Shown piece after piece: positions 8,330 through 16,054 of a stretch of DNA of 28,865 nt. Position 1 is the first letter of the stretch, and each line of letters opens with the position of its first letter. The stretch lies in NCBI GenBank assembly GCA_051745835.1, contig JBNJEL010000012.1, forward strand, positions 1 to 28,865. Direction: 5' to 3'. A program made the translations under genes and the position numbers. The stretch comes from JBNJEL01 sp051745835. Its GTDB lineage: Bacteria; Bacillota; Halanaerobiia; Halobacteroidales; Acetohalobiaceae. The notes below the pieces were generated by a model. It made no database searches and was not told where the DNA came from. It saw nothing but the letters and a program-made list of their open reading frames with translations.

Positions 8330-8575
8330 ATGAAGTCAACAGGAATTGTAAGAAAAGTAGATGAATTAGGGAGAGTAGTAATTCCAGTAGAATTAAGAAG
8401 AACACTAAAAATAGCTGAAAAGGATGCCTTAGAGATCTATGTAGAAGGAGAAAAAATCATCCTACAAAAGTATGAGCCAGCTTGTGTCTTCTGTGGTGAA
8501 GCTGGAGATACTACTGTCTTTAAGAACAAAACAGTCTGTCATGACTGTTTAGATGACATGTCCGAAAGTGCTTAA
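8330..8575 (+). CDS. abrB: AbrB/SpoVT-family transition-state regulator
   Basis: An 81-residue DNA-binding regulator. Residues 1-50 are the swapped-hairpin AbrB domain (GIVRKVDELGRVVIPVELRR), the form that dimerises to bind DNA. The C-terminal part has two CxxC pairs (C52/C55 and C70/C73), a zinc-ribbon-like tail found in many clostridial AbrB proteins but not in B. subtilis AbrB. The AAGGAGG site (8315-8321) is 8 bases before the ATG. It lies between rsmI and the nurA operon on the opposite strand, matching the B. subtilis position yabC-abrB-metS. Control by Spo0A is suggested by the upstream 0A box. Confidence 0.95.
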   Translation: MKSTGIVRKVDELGRVVIPVELRRTLKIAEKDALEIYVEGEKIILQKYEPACVFCGEAGDTTVFKNKTVCHDCLDDMSESA

Positions 8576-8610
8576 TTATACTATAGATCACTAATTTTGG
8601 TCATTAGAAA

Positions 8611-8634
8611 AGGGTGGATGATATCATCCACCCT
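8611..8634. terminator. Bidirectional terminator between abrB and rsmI
   Basis: A perfect palindrome with 12-base arms (AGGGTGGATGAT and its complement) between convergent genes. The flanking T tracts are short on both strands. Confidence 0.75.
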
Positions 8635-8646
8635 GTTTAGTATCAA

Positions 8647-9501
8647 TTATACCCTAGCATCAACAGCGATTGCTTCTTTATAGACATCACGTTTAGGTAA
8701 GTTACGCTCCTTAGCTACTAACTTAATTGCTCTCTTCTTACTAACCCCTTTATCCATCAATAACTTAACATGTTCAAGAATTGAGAGATCCTTCCAAACT
8801 TCCTCTTTATAATTTAACTCTTCAGAATCCATTCCATCTAAGATAATAGTAAATTCACCTTGTGGTTGATTATTTCTAAAATGTTCTAAAACCTCACTGA
8901 CTGTACCGGAAACTTTCTCTTCAAACTTCTTAGTTATCTCACGCCAAACAGCAATCTCTCTATCTCCTAAAACTTCTAAGATATGCTCTAAACTTTCCTT
9001 TAATCGATACGGTGATTCATAGAAGACAATAGTTCTAGTCTCTGCACTTAACTTCTTAAGTCTCTCTTGACGCTGCTTATCTTTACGCGGTAAGAAGCCC
9101 TCAAAAATAAACTTATCCGTCGGCAATCCTGATGCCACTAGGGCAGCTGTCATTGCTGTTGGGCCAGGAATTGGAACTACTCTAATCCCTTCCTGATCAG
9201 CTAGTGAAGTTAACTTATAACCGGGATCCGAAATTCCTGGCATTCCTGCATCGGAAACTAAAGCAATCTGTTCTCCCGATTGAAGCCGATCAATAATCTC
9301 CTTACTTCTCTCTTCCTCATTATGTTCATGATAACTAATTAACGAAGTATCAATATCATAATGATTAAGCAAATTTTGAGTTCTTCGTGTATCTTCAGCA
9401 GCAATATAATCAACTTCCTGTAAAATTCTTAAAGCACGTAGGCTAATATCTTCTAGATTTCCAATTGGCGTTCCACAAATATATAATTTAGCCTCTGACA
9501 T
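8647..9501 (-). CDS. rsmI: 16S rRNA (cytidine(1402)-2'-O)-methyltransferase
   Basis: A 284-residue SAM-dependent tetrapyrrole-methylase-fold enzyme that 2'-O-methylates C1402 in the decoding centre of 16S rRNA. Signatures are LYICGTPIGNLEDISLRAL at the N-terminus, AAEDTRRTQNLL near 35-46, SDAGMPGISDPG near 84-95 and PIPGPTA near 111-117. The C-terminal region ends in the helical tail normal for the family. ATG start with a GGAGGAG site. It is last in the tmk-to-rsmI run and follows the GIY-YIG gene by 26 bases, as in B. subtilis (yazA-yabC). Confidence 0.97.
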   Translation of the reverse strand: MSEAKLYICGTPIGNLEDISLRALRILQEVDYIAAEDTRRTQNLLNHYDIDTSLISYHEHNEEERSKEIIDRLQSGEQIALVSDAGMPGISDPGYKLTSLADQEGIRVVPIPGPTAMTAALVASGLPTDKFIFEGFLPRKDKQRQERLKKLSAETRTIVFYESPYRLKESLEHILEVLGDREIAVWREITKKFEEKVSGTVSEVLEHFRNNQPQGEFTIILDGMDSEELNYKEEVWKDLSILEHVKLLMDKGVSKKRAIKLVAKERNLPKRDVYKEAIAVDARV

Positions 9502-9527
9502 AAACTAACTCCTCCTTACTGAACTAA

Positions 9528-9773
9528 CTAAGCCTGACTTACTAACTCTAACTTCTCTTGACGACTATACTGCTTAATCTCATACTCACGTTGTTGGGCC
9601 TTACTTCTTGTAGCATACTCCTCGCTATAAACTAACTCTACTGGTCTACGTCCGCGAGTGTATTTAGCTCCATTACCACTATTATGCTCTCTTATTCTAC
9701 GCTCTAAATCAGTAGTATAGCCCGTATATAGCGTCTTATCAGCACACTCTAAAATATAAGTAAAATGTCCCAT
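9528..9773 (-). CDS. yazA: GIY-YIG domain protein, YazA/YhbQ (UPF0213) family
   Basis: An 81-residue single-domain GIY-YIG protein. The motif is seen as YILECADKTLYTGYT, followed by the conserved arginine in DLERRIREHN and the RGRRPVELVY strand. Relatives are small nucleases of uncertain physiological role, related to UvrC and SLX1 catalytic domains. The length is normal. It lies between trmN6 and rsmI, the same neighbours as in B. subtilis. Confidence 0.92.
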   Translation of the reverse strand: MGHFTYILECADKTLYTGYTTDLERRIREHNSGNGAKYTRGRRPVELVYSEEYATRSKAQQREYEIKQYSRQEKLELVSQA

Positions 9774-9792
9774 CTAACTAAACCGTCCTTTA

Positions 9793-10545
9793 CTAGTCAT
9801 GATTATAATATATATTCAAAACTTCCTTCGTATACTCTCCATTAGATTGATAAATTACTAAGGGTTGACTAACCTCTAAACCAGAATTAGCTCCCTTAAC
9901 TCCTGTCACCAATACTAGATTAGAATCCTCATCTGCTTTAGGCTGGACTATCCTAAGCTGCTTCGGTTCTAAATTATACTTCCGCATCAGACTCAACAGC
10001 TCAACTAAGCGTTGACTACGGTAGACATAAGAGACTCTACCTCCATACTTAACAAGGTAAGCACTGACCTCAATAATCTCTTCTAGCGTAACCTTTAGTT
10101 CATGCTTAGCAATTGCCACACTATCTTCTTGGCTAATCTTACCTTGACCTAAGGGCAGATAAGGAGGATTGCTAACTACTACATCAAAACTCTCAGCTGG
10201 TAGTTTAGCAGTTAAGGACTTAATATCCATCTCTTTAATCTCAATTAGATCAGCTAACTGATTATACTCTACACTCCGCCGTGCCATAGCAGCCAATTTA
10301 GACTGTAACTCAACACCGACTAACTTACTTACTTCATTCTTAGCTGCTAATAATAATGGAATTACACCACTGCCAGTTCCTAAATCAACTACCCGCTCTC
10401 CTGCTTTTACCTTAGTAAAATTGGCTAACAAGACTGCATCAATCGCAAAAGAGAAAGAGGAATCATCCTGAATAATCTGTAGATCATTATGTATCAAATC
10501 ATCAAGATGTTCACCAGCTTTAAGCTTAACCTTCGACAACTTCAT
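9793..10545 (-). CDS. trmN6: tRNA1(Val) (adenine37-N6)-methyltransferase family protein
   Basis: A class I SAM methyltransferase of 250 residues (YabB/YfiC group). It shows an N-terminal substrate segment (DDLIHNDLQIIQ), the SAM loop VVDLGTGSGVIPLL near 53-66, and the N6-adenine catalytic motif NPPY near 129-132. The family modifies A37 of a valine tRNA in E. coli; the exact target here is inferred. ATG 10545 is preferred over the in-frame TTG just upstream (10548), which abuts the GAGG site. It overlaps the end of yabA by 20 bases, suggesting translational coupling. Confidence 0.92.
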   Translation of the reverse strand: MKLSKVKLKAGEHLDDLIHNDLQIIQDDSSFSFAIDAVLLANFTKVKAGERVVDLGTGSGVIPLLLAAKNEVSKLVGVELQSKLAAMARRSVEYNQLADLIEIKEMDIKSLTAKLPAESFDVVVSNPPYLPLGQGKISQEDSVAIAKHELKVTLEEIIEVSAYLVKYGGRVSYVYRSQRLVELLSLMRKYNLEPKQLRIVQPKADEDSNLVLVTGVKGANSGLEVSQPLVIYQSNGEYTKEVLNIYYNHD

Positions 10546-10876
10546 CAACCTCAGTTTCAGGATCTAATTGAATATCTAATAAACCCATGCAGAACAGACA
10601 TTCACCATCACGCTTTTCGCCAAAGTTCAAATGACAGACATGAAATCCTTCTTCGTAGAGTTTAGCTAAATTATTATAACCCTCTCTTGACTCCGATTCA
10701 GCATCTGTTTCTTCTTCCTGTTCAAATAAGAGTCGTTTTAAATGAGCATTCTCTTCCTTTAATTCTTCATTCTCTTTATATAAAGTATGGGTAATCTTCT
10801 TAATCTTCTCAAATCGGTCATCTAACATATTCAATTCTTCTTGAAAATTAGCTAATAAACTTAAAATTTCTTCCAC
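10526..10876 (-). CDS. yabA: Replication initiation control protein YabA
   Basis: A 116-residue regulator that restrains DnaA-dependent initiation by contacting DnaA and the DnaN clamp in B. subtilis. The N-terminal half is a predicted coiled coil (about residues 1-55) used for tetramerisation. The C-terminal half has a zinc-binding set HVCHLNFG...GECLFC. The start is GTG with a GGAGGT site 8 bases upstream. It is the first gene downstream of the ricT terminator. A 12-base palindrome lies just before its ribosome site. Confidence 0.94.
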   Translation of the reverse strand: MEEILSLLANFQEELNMLDDRFEKIKKITHTLYKENEELKEENAHLKRLLFEQEEETDAESESREGYNNLAKLYEEGFHVCHLNFGEKRDGECLFCMGLLDIQLDPETEVDEVVEG

Positions 10877-11003
10877 AGCTTAATACCTCCATAAGACCGG
10901 TCTTTGCACTATATTCGTGATAATTAAAATTAATCCTGCTTAATTAAAGTAATTCTTACATCTATCCTACTTAAGATTAATATATCCTTAATCATAATCT
11001 ACT

Positions 11004-11031
11004 ATAAAAAAAGCACCATAAAAGGTGCTTT
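11004..11031 (-). terminator. Terminator after ricT
   Basis: Hairpin AAAAAGCACC / GGTGCTTTTT closing a short loop and followed on the minus strand by a run of Ts. It is 6 bases after the ricT stop and separates tmk-yaaR-holB-ricT from yabA onward. Confidence 0.85.
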
Positions 11032-11036
11032 TTAAT

Positions 11037-11858
11037 TTATTCATCATCTACTTCATCATCTGTAATTGTCTCCACATTATCTAACGAGAACTCCATCTTA
11101 TCACTATCATCTAACTGCACTGTTACCGCTTTCTTAACTACATTAAGATTAGTAATCTCACCTTCACCTAAGTTAGTTTCAACGCGATCACCAACATTAG
11201 GCATCTTCTTTTTAGCCTTCTTATAATTATCACACTCATACTTAAGACAACACATCAAACGACCACAACAACCCGATATCTTGGCAGGATTAAGTGATAG
11301 ATTCTGTGCTTTAGCCATCTTAATCGAGATTGGTTCAAAATCACGCAGCACAGTCTCACAACATAACTGACGACCACAAGGCCCTAAACCGCCAATCATC
11401 TTCGCTTCATCTCTTACACCTATCTGTCGTAATTCAATCCGCGTCTTAAAGATAGCTGCTAAGTCCTTAACTAACTCTCTAAAATCAACTCGTCCATCAG
11501 CAGTAAAGTAGAAAATAATCTTATTGCGGTCAAAAGTATATTCCACATCAATTAGTTTCATCGGTAAGCCATGTTCATCAATCTTCTCTAAGCAGATATC
11601 AAAAGCTTCCTCTTCATCTTCATCATTTTTAGCCTTAGCTTCAAAATCACTAGAAGTTGCCTTTCTAATTACCTCCTTAAGCGGAAAGACTACCTCCTCT
11701 TCTCCAACCTCTTTGGGAGGCACAACTACTTCCCCAAATTCAATTCCTCGGGAAGTCTCAACAATTACCTTATCACCTTTCACTAACTCTATATCCTGCG
11801 GATCAAAATAATATATCTTCTCTGCTTTGCCAAATGCAACTCCTACTACAGTATACAC
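11037..11858 (-). CDS. ricT: RicT/YaaT, PSP1 domain regulator (RNase Y-specificity complex)
   Basis: A 273-residue PSP1-family protein. The N-terminus MYTVVGVAFGKAEKIYYFDP matches the B. subtilis YaaT start closely. The cysteine clusters GGLGPCGRQLCC and GCCGRLMCCLKYEC near residues 175-225 are the ligands that bind iron-sulfur clusters with RicA and RicF. The Ric complex directs RNase Y and promotes the Spo0A phosphorelay, competence and biofilms. The GTG at 11858 was chosen because it fits the family N-terminus and lies 9 bases from AGGGTG; a longer GTG at 11867 overlaps the holB stop. A KOW-like acidic tail ends the protein. Confidence 0.94.
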   Translation of the reverse strand: MYTVVGVAFGKAEKIYYFDPQDIELVKGDKVIVETSRGIEFGEVVVPPKEVGEEEVVFPLKEVIRKATSSDFEAKAKNDEDEEEAFDICLEKIDEHGLPMKLIDVEYTFDRNKIIFYFTADGRVDFRELVKDLAAIFKTRIELRQIGVRDEAKMIGGLGPCGRQLCCETVLRDFEPISIKMAKAQNLSLNPAKISGCCGRLMCCLKYECDNYKKAKKKMPNVGDRVETNLGEGEITNLNVVKKAVTVQLDDSDKMEFSLDNVETITDDEVDDE

Positions 11859-11863
11859 TACTA

Positions 11864-12853
11864 TCACACCCTTTTCTCTTTAATACTTAACAACATCACC
11901 TCGACAGCTAGTTGCAAATTCACATTAGTCTCTCTAATTAAAGTATCTGTCTCTTCGATTAACTCAATAATTCTCTGTAATTCACTAATAGTATAGTAAT
12001 CACTTAACTCTATTAAATCTGCTTCATAATCGAAATTAATTACTAATTCACTACTATCCTGTTCCTTATATAATAGTAGATCACGATAAAAAGTAATCAT
12101 GCTACCTAACATGTCTTCTAACTGCTCTTTATAATCTAAGATCTGGGCTGCTAAATCGAACACTTCAACCAGATCATAACTTCTTAATTCCACCAACGAG
12201 TTAAGCACCTGCTCTCTAATCGTCAGAGTATCATCCTGCTTAAGAAAGTCAATCGCCTTACCTAAACTACCGTTGGCTAAAGTAGCAATCCTTTGTGCTT
12301 GCTGTAAATCAACATCAAACTCACTAATCAATCTATCAGTAATTTGATCACGTGTCAATGACTTAAATTTGATAATCTGACAGCGGGAGGTAATTGTAGG
12401 TAATAGTAGCTCCTCTTTAGTACTTAACAAGATTAAAACTCCATAATGTGGTGGTTCTTCTAATGTACGAAGTAAACTATTAGCTGCCTGTAAGCTCATA
12501 TCTTCTGCAGAAGGGATAATATAAATCTTCCACTCACTTTCATAAGGCTTATACGAAATATCCTGCTGTAGTGAACGAATCTGATCTATCTTAATTAAAC
12601 TACCTTCAGGCTGTAGATGAACAATATCAGGATGATTACCACTGGCAAACTTCTGACAGGAGATACATTCTCCACAAGCATCTAGTTGATTCTCTTTACA
12701 GTTGAGCGTCTTAGCAAATTCATAAGCAGTCAACTCTTTCCCGATTCCACTCTGACCAACAAATAAGTAAGCATGATTAATCCGTTGTTGACTTAGTTCA
12801 TTTTGGAGAATATTAATTGGAACTTCCTGACCGATTACCTCCGCAAAACTCAT
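11864..12853 (-). CDS. holB: DNA polymerase III delta-prime subunit
   Basis: A 329-residue clamp-loader subunit. It has an intact-looking P-loop GQSGIGKE near 33-40, a zinc module with CGECISC near 60-66, and the SRC arginine-finger motif in ITSRCQ near 155-160. These order as in DnaX but with the shorter C-terminal collar domain. It opens the beta clamp with DnaX and HolA. The gene follows yaaR by 22 bases and precedes ricT, as in B. subtilis. The start ATG has a GGAGG site. Confidence 0.96.
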   Translation of the reverse strand: MSFAEVIGQEVPINILQNELSQQRINHAYLFVGQSGIGKELTAYEFAKTLNCKENQLDACGECISCQKFASGNHPDIVHLQPEGSLIKIDQIRSLQQDISYKPYESEWKIYIIPSAEDMSLQAANSLLRTLEEPPHYGVLILLSTKEELLLPTITSRCQIIKFKSLTRDQITDRLISEFDVDLQQAQRIATLANGSLGKAIDFLKQDDTLTIREQVLNSLVELRSYDLVEVFDLAAQILDYKEQLEDMLGSMITFYRDLLLYKEQDSSELVINFDYEADLIELSDYYTISELQRIIELIEETDTLIRETNVNLQLAVEVMLLSIKEKRV

Positions 12854-12875
12854 TCTTACTTCCTCCTAAACTAAC

Positions 12876-13337
12876 TTAAGAATAGATATCTACTAACATA
12901 CCTTTAATCTCATCTAGCCGATCTAAAATCTCTAACTGAGCTTCCTGTTCACTAAGTACTAAATCAGTCAACTCCTCTAAAGACTCATCAACCTTCTCAA
13001 CTAAGTTATATACCTTATGATTACCCGACCTATAGCCACTATACTCTTCCTTTACTTCATACATCTGATCAACAGCTTCTTTCATAAACTGTTTAACCAT
13101 ATTTTTATATCGTACTAACTCCTTAAAAGTCCGCTGGTGACCTAACTTCTGTCCTTGTTGATCTATATCAGCTAATAGTTGGTCTAATCTCTCTTTAATA
13201 TTGCTATCATGTACTGCTTGAAGAGTATCAAGAAAGTTAGGGTCTGTTTGTTTGGCTGATGTAGCAGAATTAGTCTGCGATCGATTAAGGATCTGATTTA
13301 AATCCTTCTTCAGATCATTCTGTACCTTAATTGACAT
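12876..13337 (-). CDS. yaaR: YaaR family (DUF327) protein
   Basis: A 153-residue, highly charged, helical cytosolic protein. The conserved core 'ERLDQLLADIDQQGQKLG...LVRYKNMVKQFMKEAV' near 50-95 is the DUF327 signature. The C-terminal half is predicted coiled coil. Function is unknown in any organism I can name. It overlaps the end of tmk by 11 bases and lies before holB, the B. subtilis arrangement except that yaaQ/darA is absent. Confidence 0.9.
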   Translation of the reverse strand: MSIKVQNDLKKDLNQILNRSQTNSATSAKQTDPNFLDTLQAVHDSNIKERLDQLLADIDQQGQKLGHQRTFKELVRYKNMVKQFMKEAVDQMYEVKEEYSGYRSGNHKVYNLVEKVDESLEELTDLVLSEQEAQLEILDRLDEIKGMLVDIYS

Positions 13338-13977
13338 CTAATCGCCCCTTTACAGTAGCTATTAATTGACGATGAACTTCTTCTTGGTCATCATTAGCAT
13401 CAATGACAACAAAGCGCTCATTAAATCTAGCTGCTAACTCTAGATAACCTTCTCTGACCTGTTGATGAAAATTAAGCTTTTCCTGTTCAATTCTATCGCC
13501 TGCAACTAAACTACCATCTAACTCTTGACTACTCTTTTTGGCTCGCCTAAGCCCAACTTCCGGTACAATATCTAATAATAAAGTTAAATCTGGTTCTAAG
13601 CCTGCTGTAGCTATCTCATTTAGCTGCTTAATTAATCCCTGGTCTAATTTTCTACCGTAGCCTTGATAAGCCATTGTAGCATCTATAAAACGATCACAGA
13701 GAACAACCTTACCTGCCTTAAGTGCTGGCTTAATTACTTCAGTTACATGTTGAGCTCTACTAGCTGCATACAATAAAAGTTCCGTCTTGGCTTCTAAATT
13801 ACTTAACTGACTATCTAAAAGAATACTTCTAATTCTATCTCCTACTTTAGTCCCGCCTGGTTCTCGCGTTGATAAAACCTCATAACCTAACTCTTCTAAA
13901 TCTGATGCTAATAACTTAAGTTGAGTTGTCTTACCTGCTCCTTCGGGACCTTCAACTGTAATCAATAACCCTTTCAT
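13327..13977 (-). CDS. tmk: Thymidylate kinase
   Basis: Phosphorylates dTMP to dTDP. The 216-residue protein shows the P-loop EGPEGAGKTTQ near 8-18, the DR(F/Y) substrate motif CDRFIDATMAYQG near 95-107 and a lid-region arginine-lysine segment GLRRAKKS near 150. The start ATG has a GGAGG site. It begins the minus-strand run tmk-yaaR-holB-ricT. A TATAAT at 14024-14029 lies upstream on the minus strand but lacks a good -35 partner. Confidence 0.96.
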   Translation of the reverse strand: MKGLLITVEGPEGAGKTTQLKLLASDLEELGYEVLSTREPGGTKVGDRIRSILLDSQLSNLEAKTELLLYAASRAQHVTEVIKPALKAGKVVLCDRFIDATMAYQGYGRKLDQGLIKQLNEIATAGLEPDLTLLLDIVPEVGLRRAKKSSQELDGSLVAGDRIEQEKLNFHQQVREGYLELAARFNERFVVIDANDDQEEVHRQLIATVKGRLDVN

Positions 13978-14241
13978 CTATCTGCCTCCAACCTAAACTA
14001 CTAATTTTATCTCTTAAACTTTCATTATATAGTACTTCTAATCAAATACTTATACTCCACCTAATAATTAATTTCTCATTTCAGATAGAAATCCCTTCTT
14101 TTTAGATAATAACAAACTTTATAACTAAATTCCATTCTTAAGTGTTAGAATTTAATTAAATCTTAACTCTGCTTTAACACTAACTTAATTTGATTATGAT
14201 ACATTTAATTAAGATTATCTTATGGTCAGGAGGTTAAGAGT

Positions 14242-14667
14242 ATGAATAAAGCTAAAGTACTATTTATCTGCACAGGTAATTCTGCTCGCAGTCAGATGGC
14301 AGAAGGTTTTCTTAAAGAGTATGGTAGTGAGCAATTTGCAGCTTATAGTGGCGGCTTAAAAGCAGAAGGGATTCATCCCTATACTGAACAGGTAATGGCA
14401 GAAGTAGGTATTGATATCAGTAACCAAGAGTCGAAAAAACTTAAAACGTTTCTTGGTCAGATGCATTTTGGCTATCTAATTACTGTCTGTAAGAAAGCTG
14501 CTAATAGCTGCCCTACTTTTCCCGATGTTAGTAAGAGGCTCAATTGGGAGTTAGATGATCCCAAAAAGTTCAAAGGGACTGAAAAAGAACAGCTAACTAA
14601 GTTTAGAGAAGTTAGAGATAAAATCAAAACCAAAGTTCAGAAATTTATAGCAGACAATAGCAAATAA
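14242..14667 (+). CDS. arsC: Thioredoxin-coupled arsenate reductase
   Basis: A 141-residue low-molecular-weight phosphatase-fold enzyme reducing arsenate to arsenite. The P-loop CTGNSARS starts at C10. The redox triad is completed by C83 and C90 in TVCKKAANSC, the layout of B. subtilis/S. aureus ArsC, which uses thioredoxin. The absence of other ars genes (no arsR, arsB or acr3 nearby) is unusual. AGGAGG site 6-7 bases before the ATG. A possible promoter (TTAACA, then TATGAT) lies upstream with short spacing. It is divergent from tmk. Confidence 0.93.
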   Translation: MNKAKVLFICTGNSARSQMAEGFLKEYGSEQFAAYSGGLKAEGIHPYTEQVMAEVGIDISNQESKKLKTFLGQMHFGYLITVCKKAANSCPTFPDVSKRLNWELDDPKKFKGTEKEQLTKFREVRDKIKTKVQKFIADNSK

Positions 14668-14749
14668 CTTACATACTAAATCATTCCTCTTTTATCTAAT
14701 GTATAATCTCTTAACTAAGTGGTGATATTAAAGATAAAGGAGGAAACTA

Positions 14750-14917
14750 ATGTATCAAAGTAAAGATAGTCCTAAACAGATAGCTGGTATTGATGAGCAC
14801 AAGTTTATTACGATGTGGGCTTTAGGCATGTCTGATACTGAACTAGCGATTGCATTAGATATCTCCACTGATCAAGTAGCTGAAATTAAGACCGAACTAC
14901 AACAGAAAAAACACTAA
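14750..14917 (+). CDS. Small helix-turn-helix-like protein, 55 residues
   Basis: An ORF starting at ATG with a strong AAAGGAGG site 5 bases upstream and ending 6 bases before a terminator hairpin. The translation includes the core TELAIALDISTDQVAEIKTE, which has the spacing of a helix-turn-helix (hydrophobic A/L positions, turn around D-I-S), as in sigma region 4 or small DNA-binding proteins. A TATAAT at 14702-14707 may be its -10 element. It sits between arsC and thiL on the same strand. The coding call rests on the ribosome site, the terminator and the protein-like composition. No function is assigned. Confidence 0.75.
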   Translation: MYQSKDSPKQIAGIDEHKFITMWALGMSDTELAIALDISTDQVAEIKTELQQKKH

Positions 14918-14923
14918 CTCCCC

Positions 14924-14953
14924 CAAGACTCTTCTGATTATAGAAGAGTCTTG
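14924..14953 (+). terminator. Terminator after the small HTH-like ORF
   Basis: A perfect 12-base-pair hairpin (CAAGACTCTTCT / AGAAGAGTCTTG) with a 6-base loop, followed by an interrupted T tract. Confidence 0.8.
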
Positions 14954-14975
14954 TACTTTATTGGAAATAATTATA

Positions 14976-15004
14976 TTGTAAAATTAGTTCTAATTTAATA
15001 TAAT
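14976..15004 (+). promoter_or_regulatory. Promoter of thiL
   Basis: TTGTAA (14976-14981), a 17-base spacer and consensus TATAAT (14999-15004), about 28 bases before the thiL start. No TPP riboswitch fits in this short leader. Confidence 0.7.
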
Positions 15005-15031
15005 TAGATAAGTAACAAGGAGGAGATTAAA

Positions 15032-16036
15032 GTGCAGGTCTCAGAAATTGATGAATTCGCATTAATTGATCGTTTGAATCAAATTATTACTCCTAATCAC
15101 CAACAATCAATAGTAGGAATGGGCGATGATGGAGCTGTAATTGATCAACAAGCTGGCTATCAAACTATTGTCGCTACTGATATGTTAATCGAGGATATTC
15201 ACTTTCAACGCGCCAAGATCTCACCACGTCAACTTGGAGCTAAAGCCTTAGCAGTTAATATCAGCGATATAGTGGCAATGGGCGGCAAACCTACTTATGC
15301 TACTATTGCTCTTGGCTTACCACCAACTACCGAAGTTAACTATATTGAAAAGATCTACCGCGGCATTAATGAATTAGCACAAGAATATAATCTCCAAATC
15401 ATTGGTGGCGATACGACCGCTAGCCCCAATAATTTAGTGATCAATCTTAATCTCTTAGGAAAAGTTAAAGCAGAGGAGTATCTCTTACGTTCTACTGCCC
15501 AAGTAGGTGATCAAATCCTACTTACTAATTCTATCGGTCAATCGAAAGCTGGCTTAGAATTACTACTTAATAATCAACCTGAATTAACAGCTCAATATCC
15601 TGAATTGATTAAAGCTCATTTAGAGCCTACTCCCCGCTTAAAAGAGCTAACAATGATTAAAGATACAGCTACTATCACGGCTTTAAATGATATTAGTGAT
15701 GGCTTAGCAAGTGAATTAATTGAAATTACCTCTGCTAGCCAAGTAGGAGCTAAGATCTATCAACAACAGCTCCCAATTACTCGCTCAACTAAAGCAGTAG
15801 CTGCTCAATTAGGGGAGTCAGCTATTGAGTATGGACTGTGGGGTGGTGAAGATTACGAACTGCTTTTAACTGTACCTGCCTCAGAGAGTAAACAAGTAAA
15901 AACCAGAGTAGAAGCAAAGTTAAATACTACTATCTCGATCATTGGCGAGATAGTTCCTCAACAGGAAGGAGTAAAGTTAATTACTCCAGATCAAATAGTT
16001 AACTTAGATAAAGGCGGTTATAATCACTTCAGATAA
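15032..16036 (+). CDS. thiL: Thiamine-monophosphate kinase
   Basis: Converts thiamine monophosphate to thiamine diphosphate, the cofactor needed by the adjacent pyruvate:ferredoxin oxidoreductase. The 334-residue AIR-synthase-like protein shows GMGDDGAVI near 29-37, TDMLIEDIHF near 50-59, AVNISDIVAMGGKP near 76-89, the Mg/ATP site GGDTT near 124-128 and the late motif GGEDYELL near 271-278. The start is GTG with an AAGGAGGAG site and its own promoter. It converges with porB, with only 18 bases between stop codons and no clear shared terminator. Confidence 0.96.
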   Translation: MQVSEIDEFALIDRLNQIITPNHQQSIVGMGDDGAVIDQQAGYQTIVATDMLIEDIHFQRAKISPRQLGAKALAVNISDIVAMGGKPTYATIALGLPPTTEVNYIEKIYRGINELAQEYNLQIIGGDTTASPNNLVINLNLLGKVKAEEYLLRSTAQVGDQILLTNSIGQSKAGLELLLNNQPELTAQYPELIKAHLEPTPRLKELTMIKDTATITALNDISDGLASELIEITSASQVGAKIYQQQLPITRSTKAVAAQLGESAIEYGLWGGEDYELLLTVPASESKQVKTRVEAKLNTTISIIGEIVPQQEGVKLITPDQIVNLDKGGYNHFR

Positions 16037-16054
16037 AAATATTATTCCCAACTT

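Noticed and set aside
11524..11811. Plus-strand ORF opposite ricT
   Set aside because: A serine-rich antisense shadow of a strongly supported gene.
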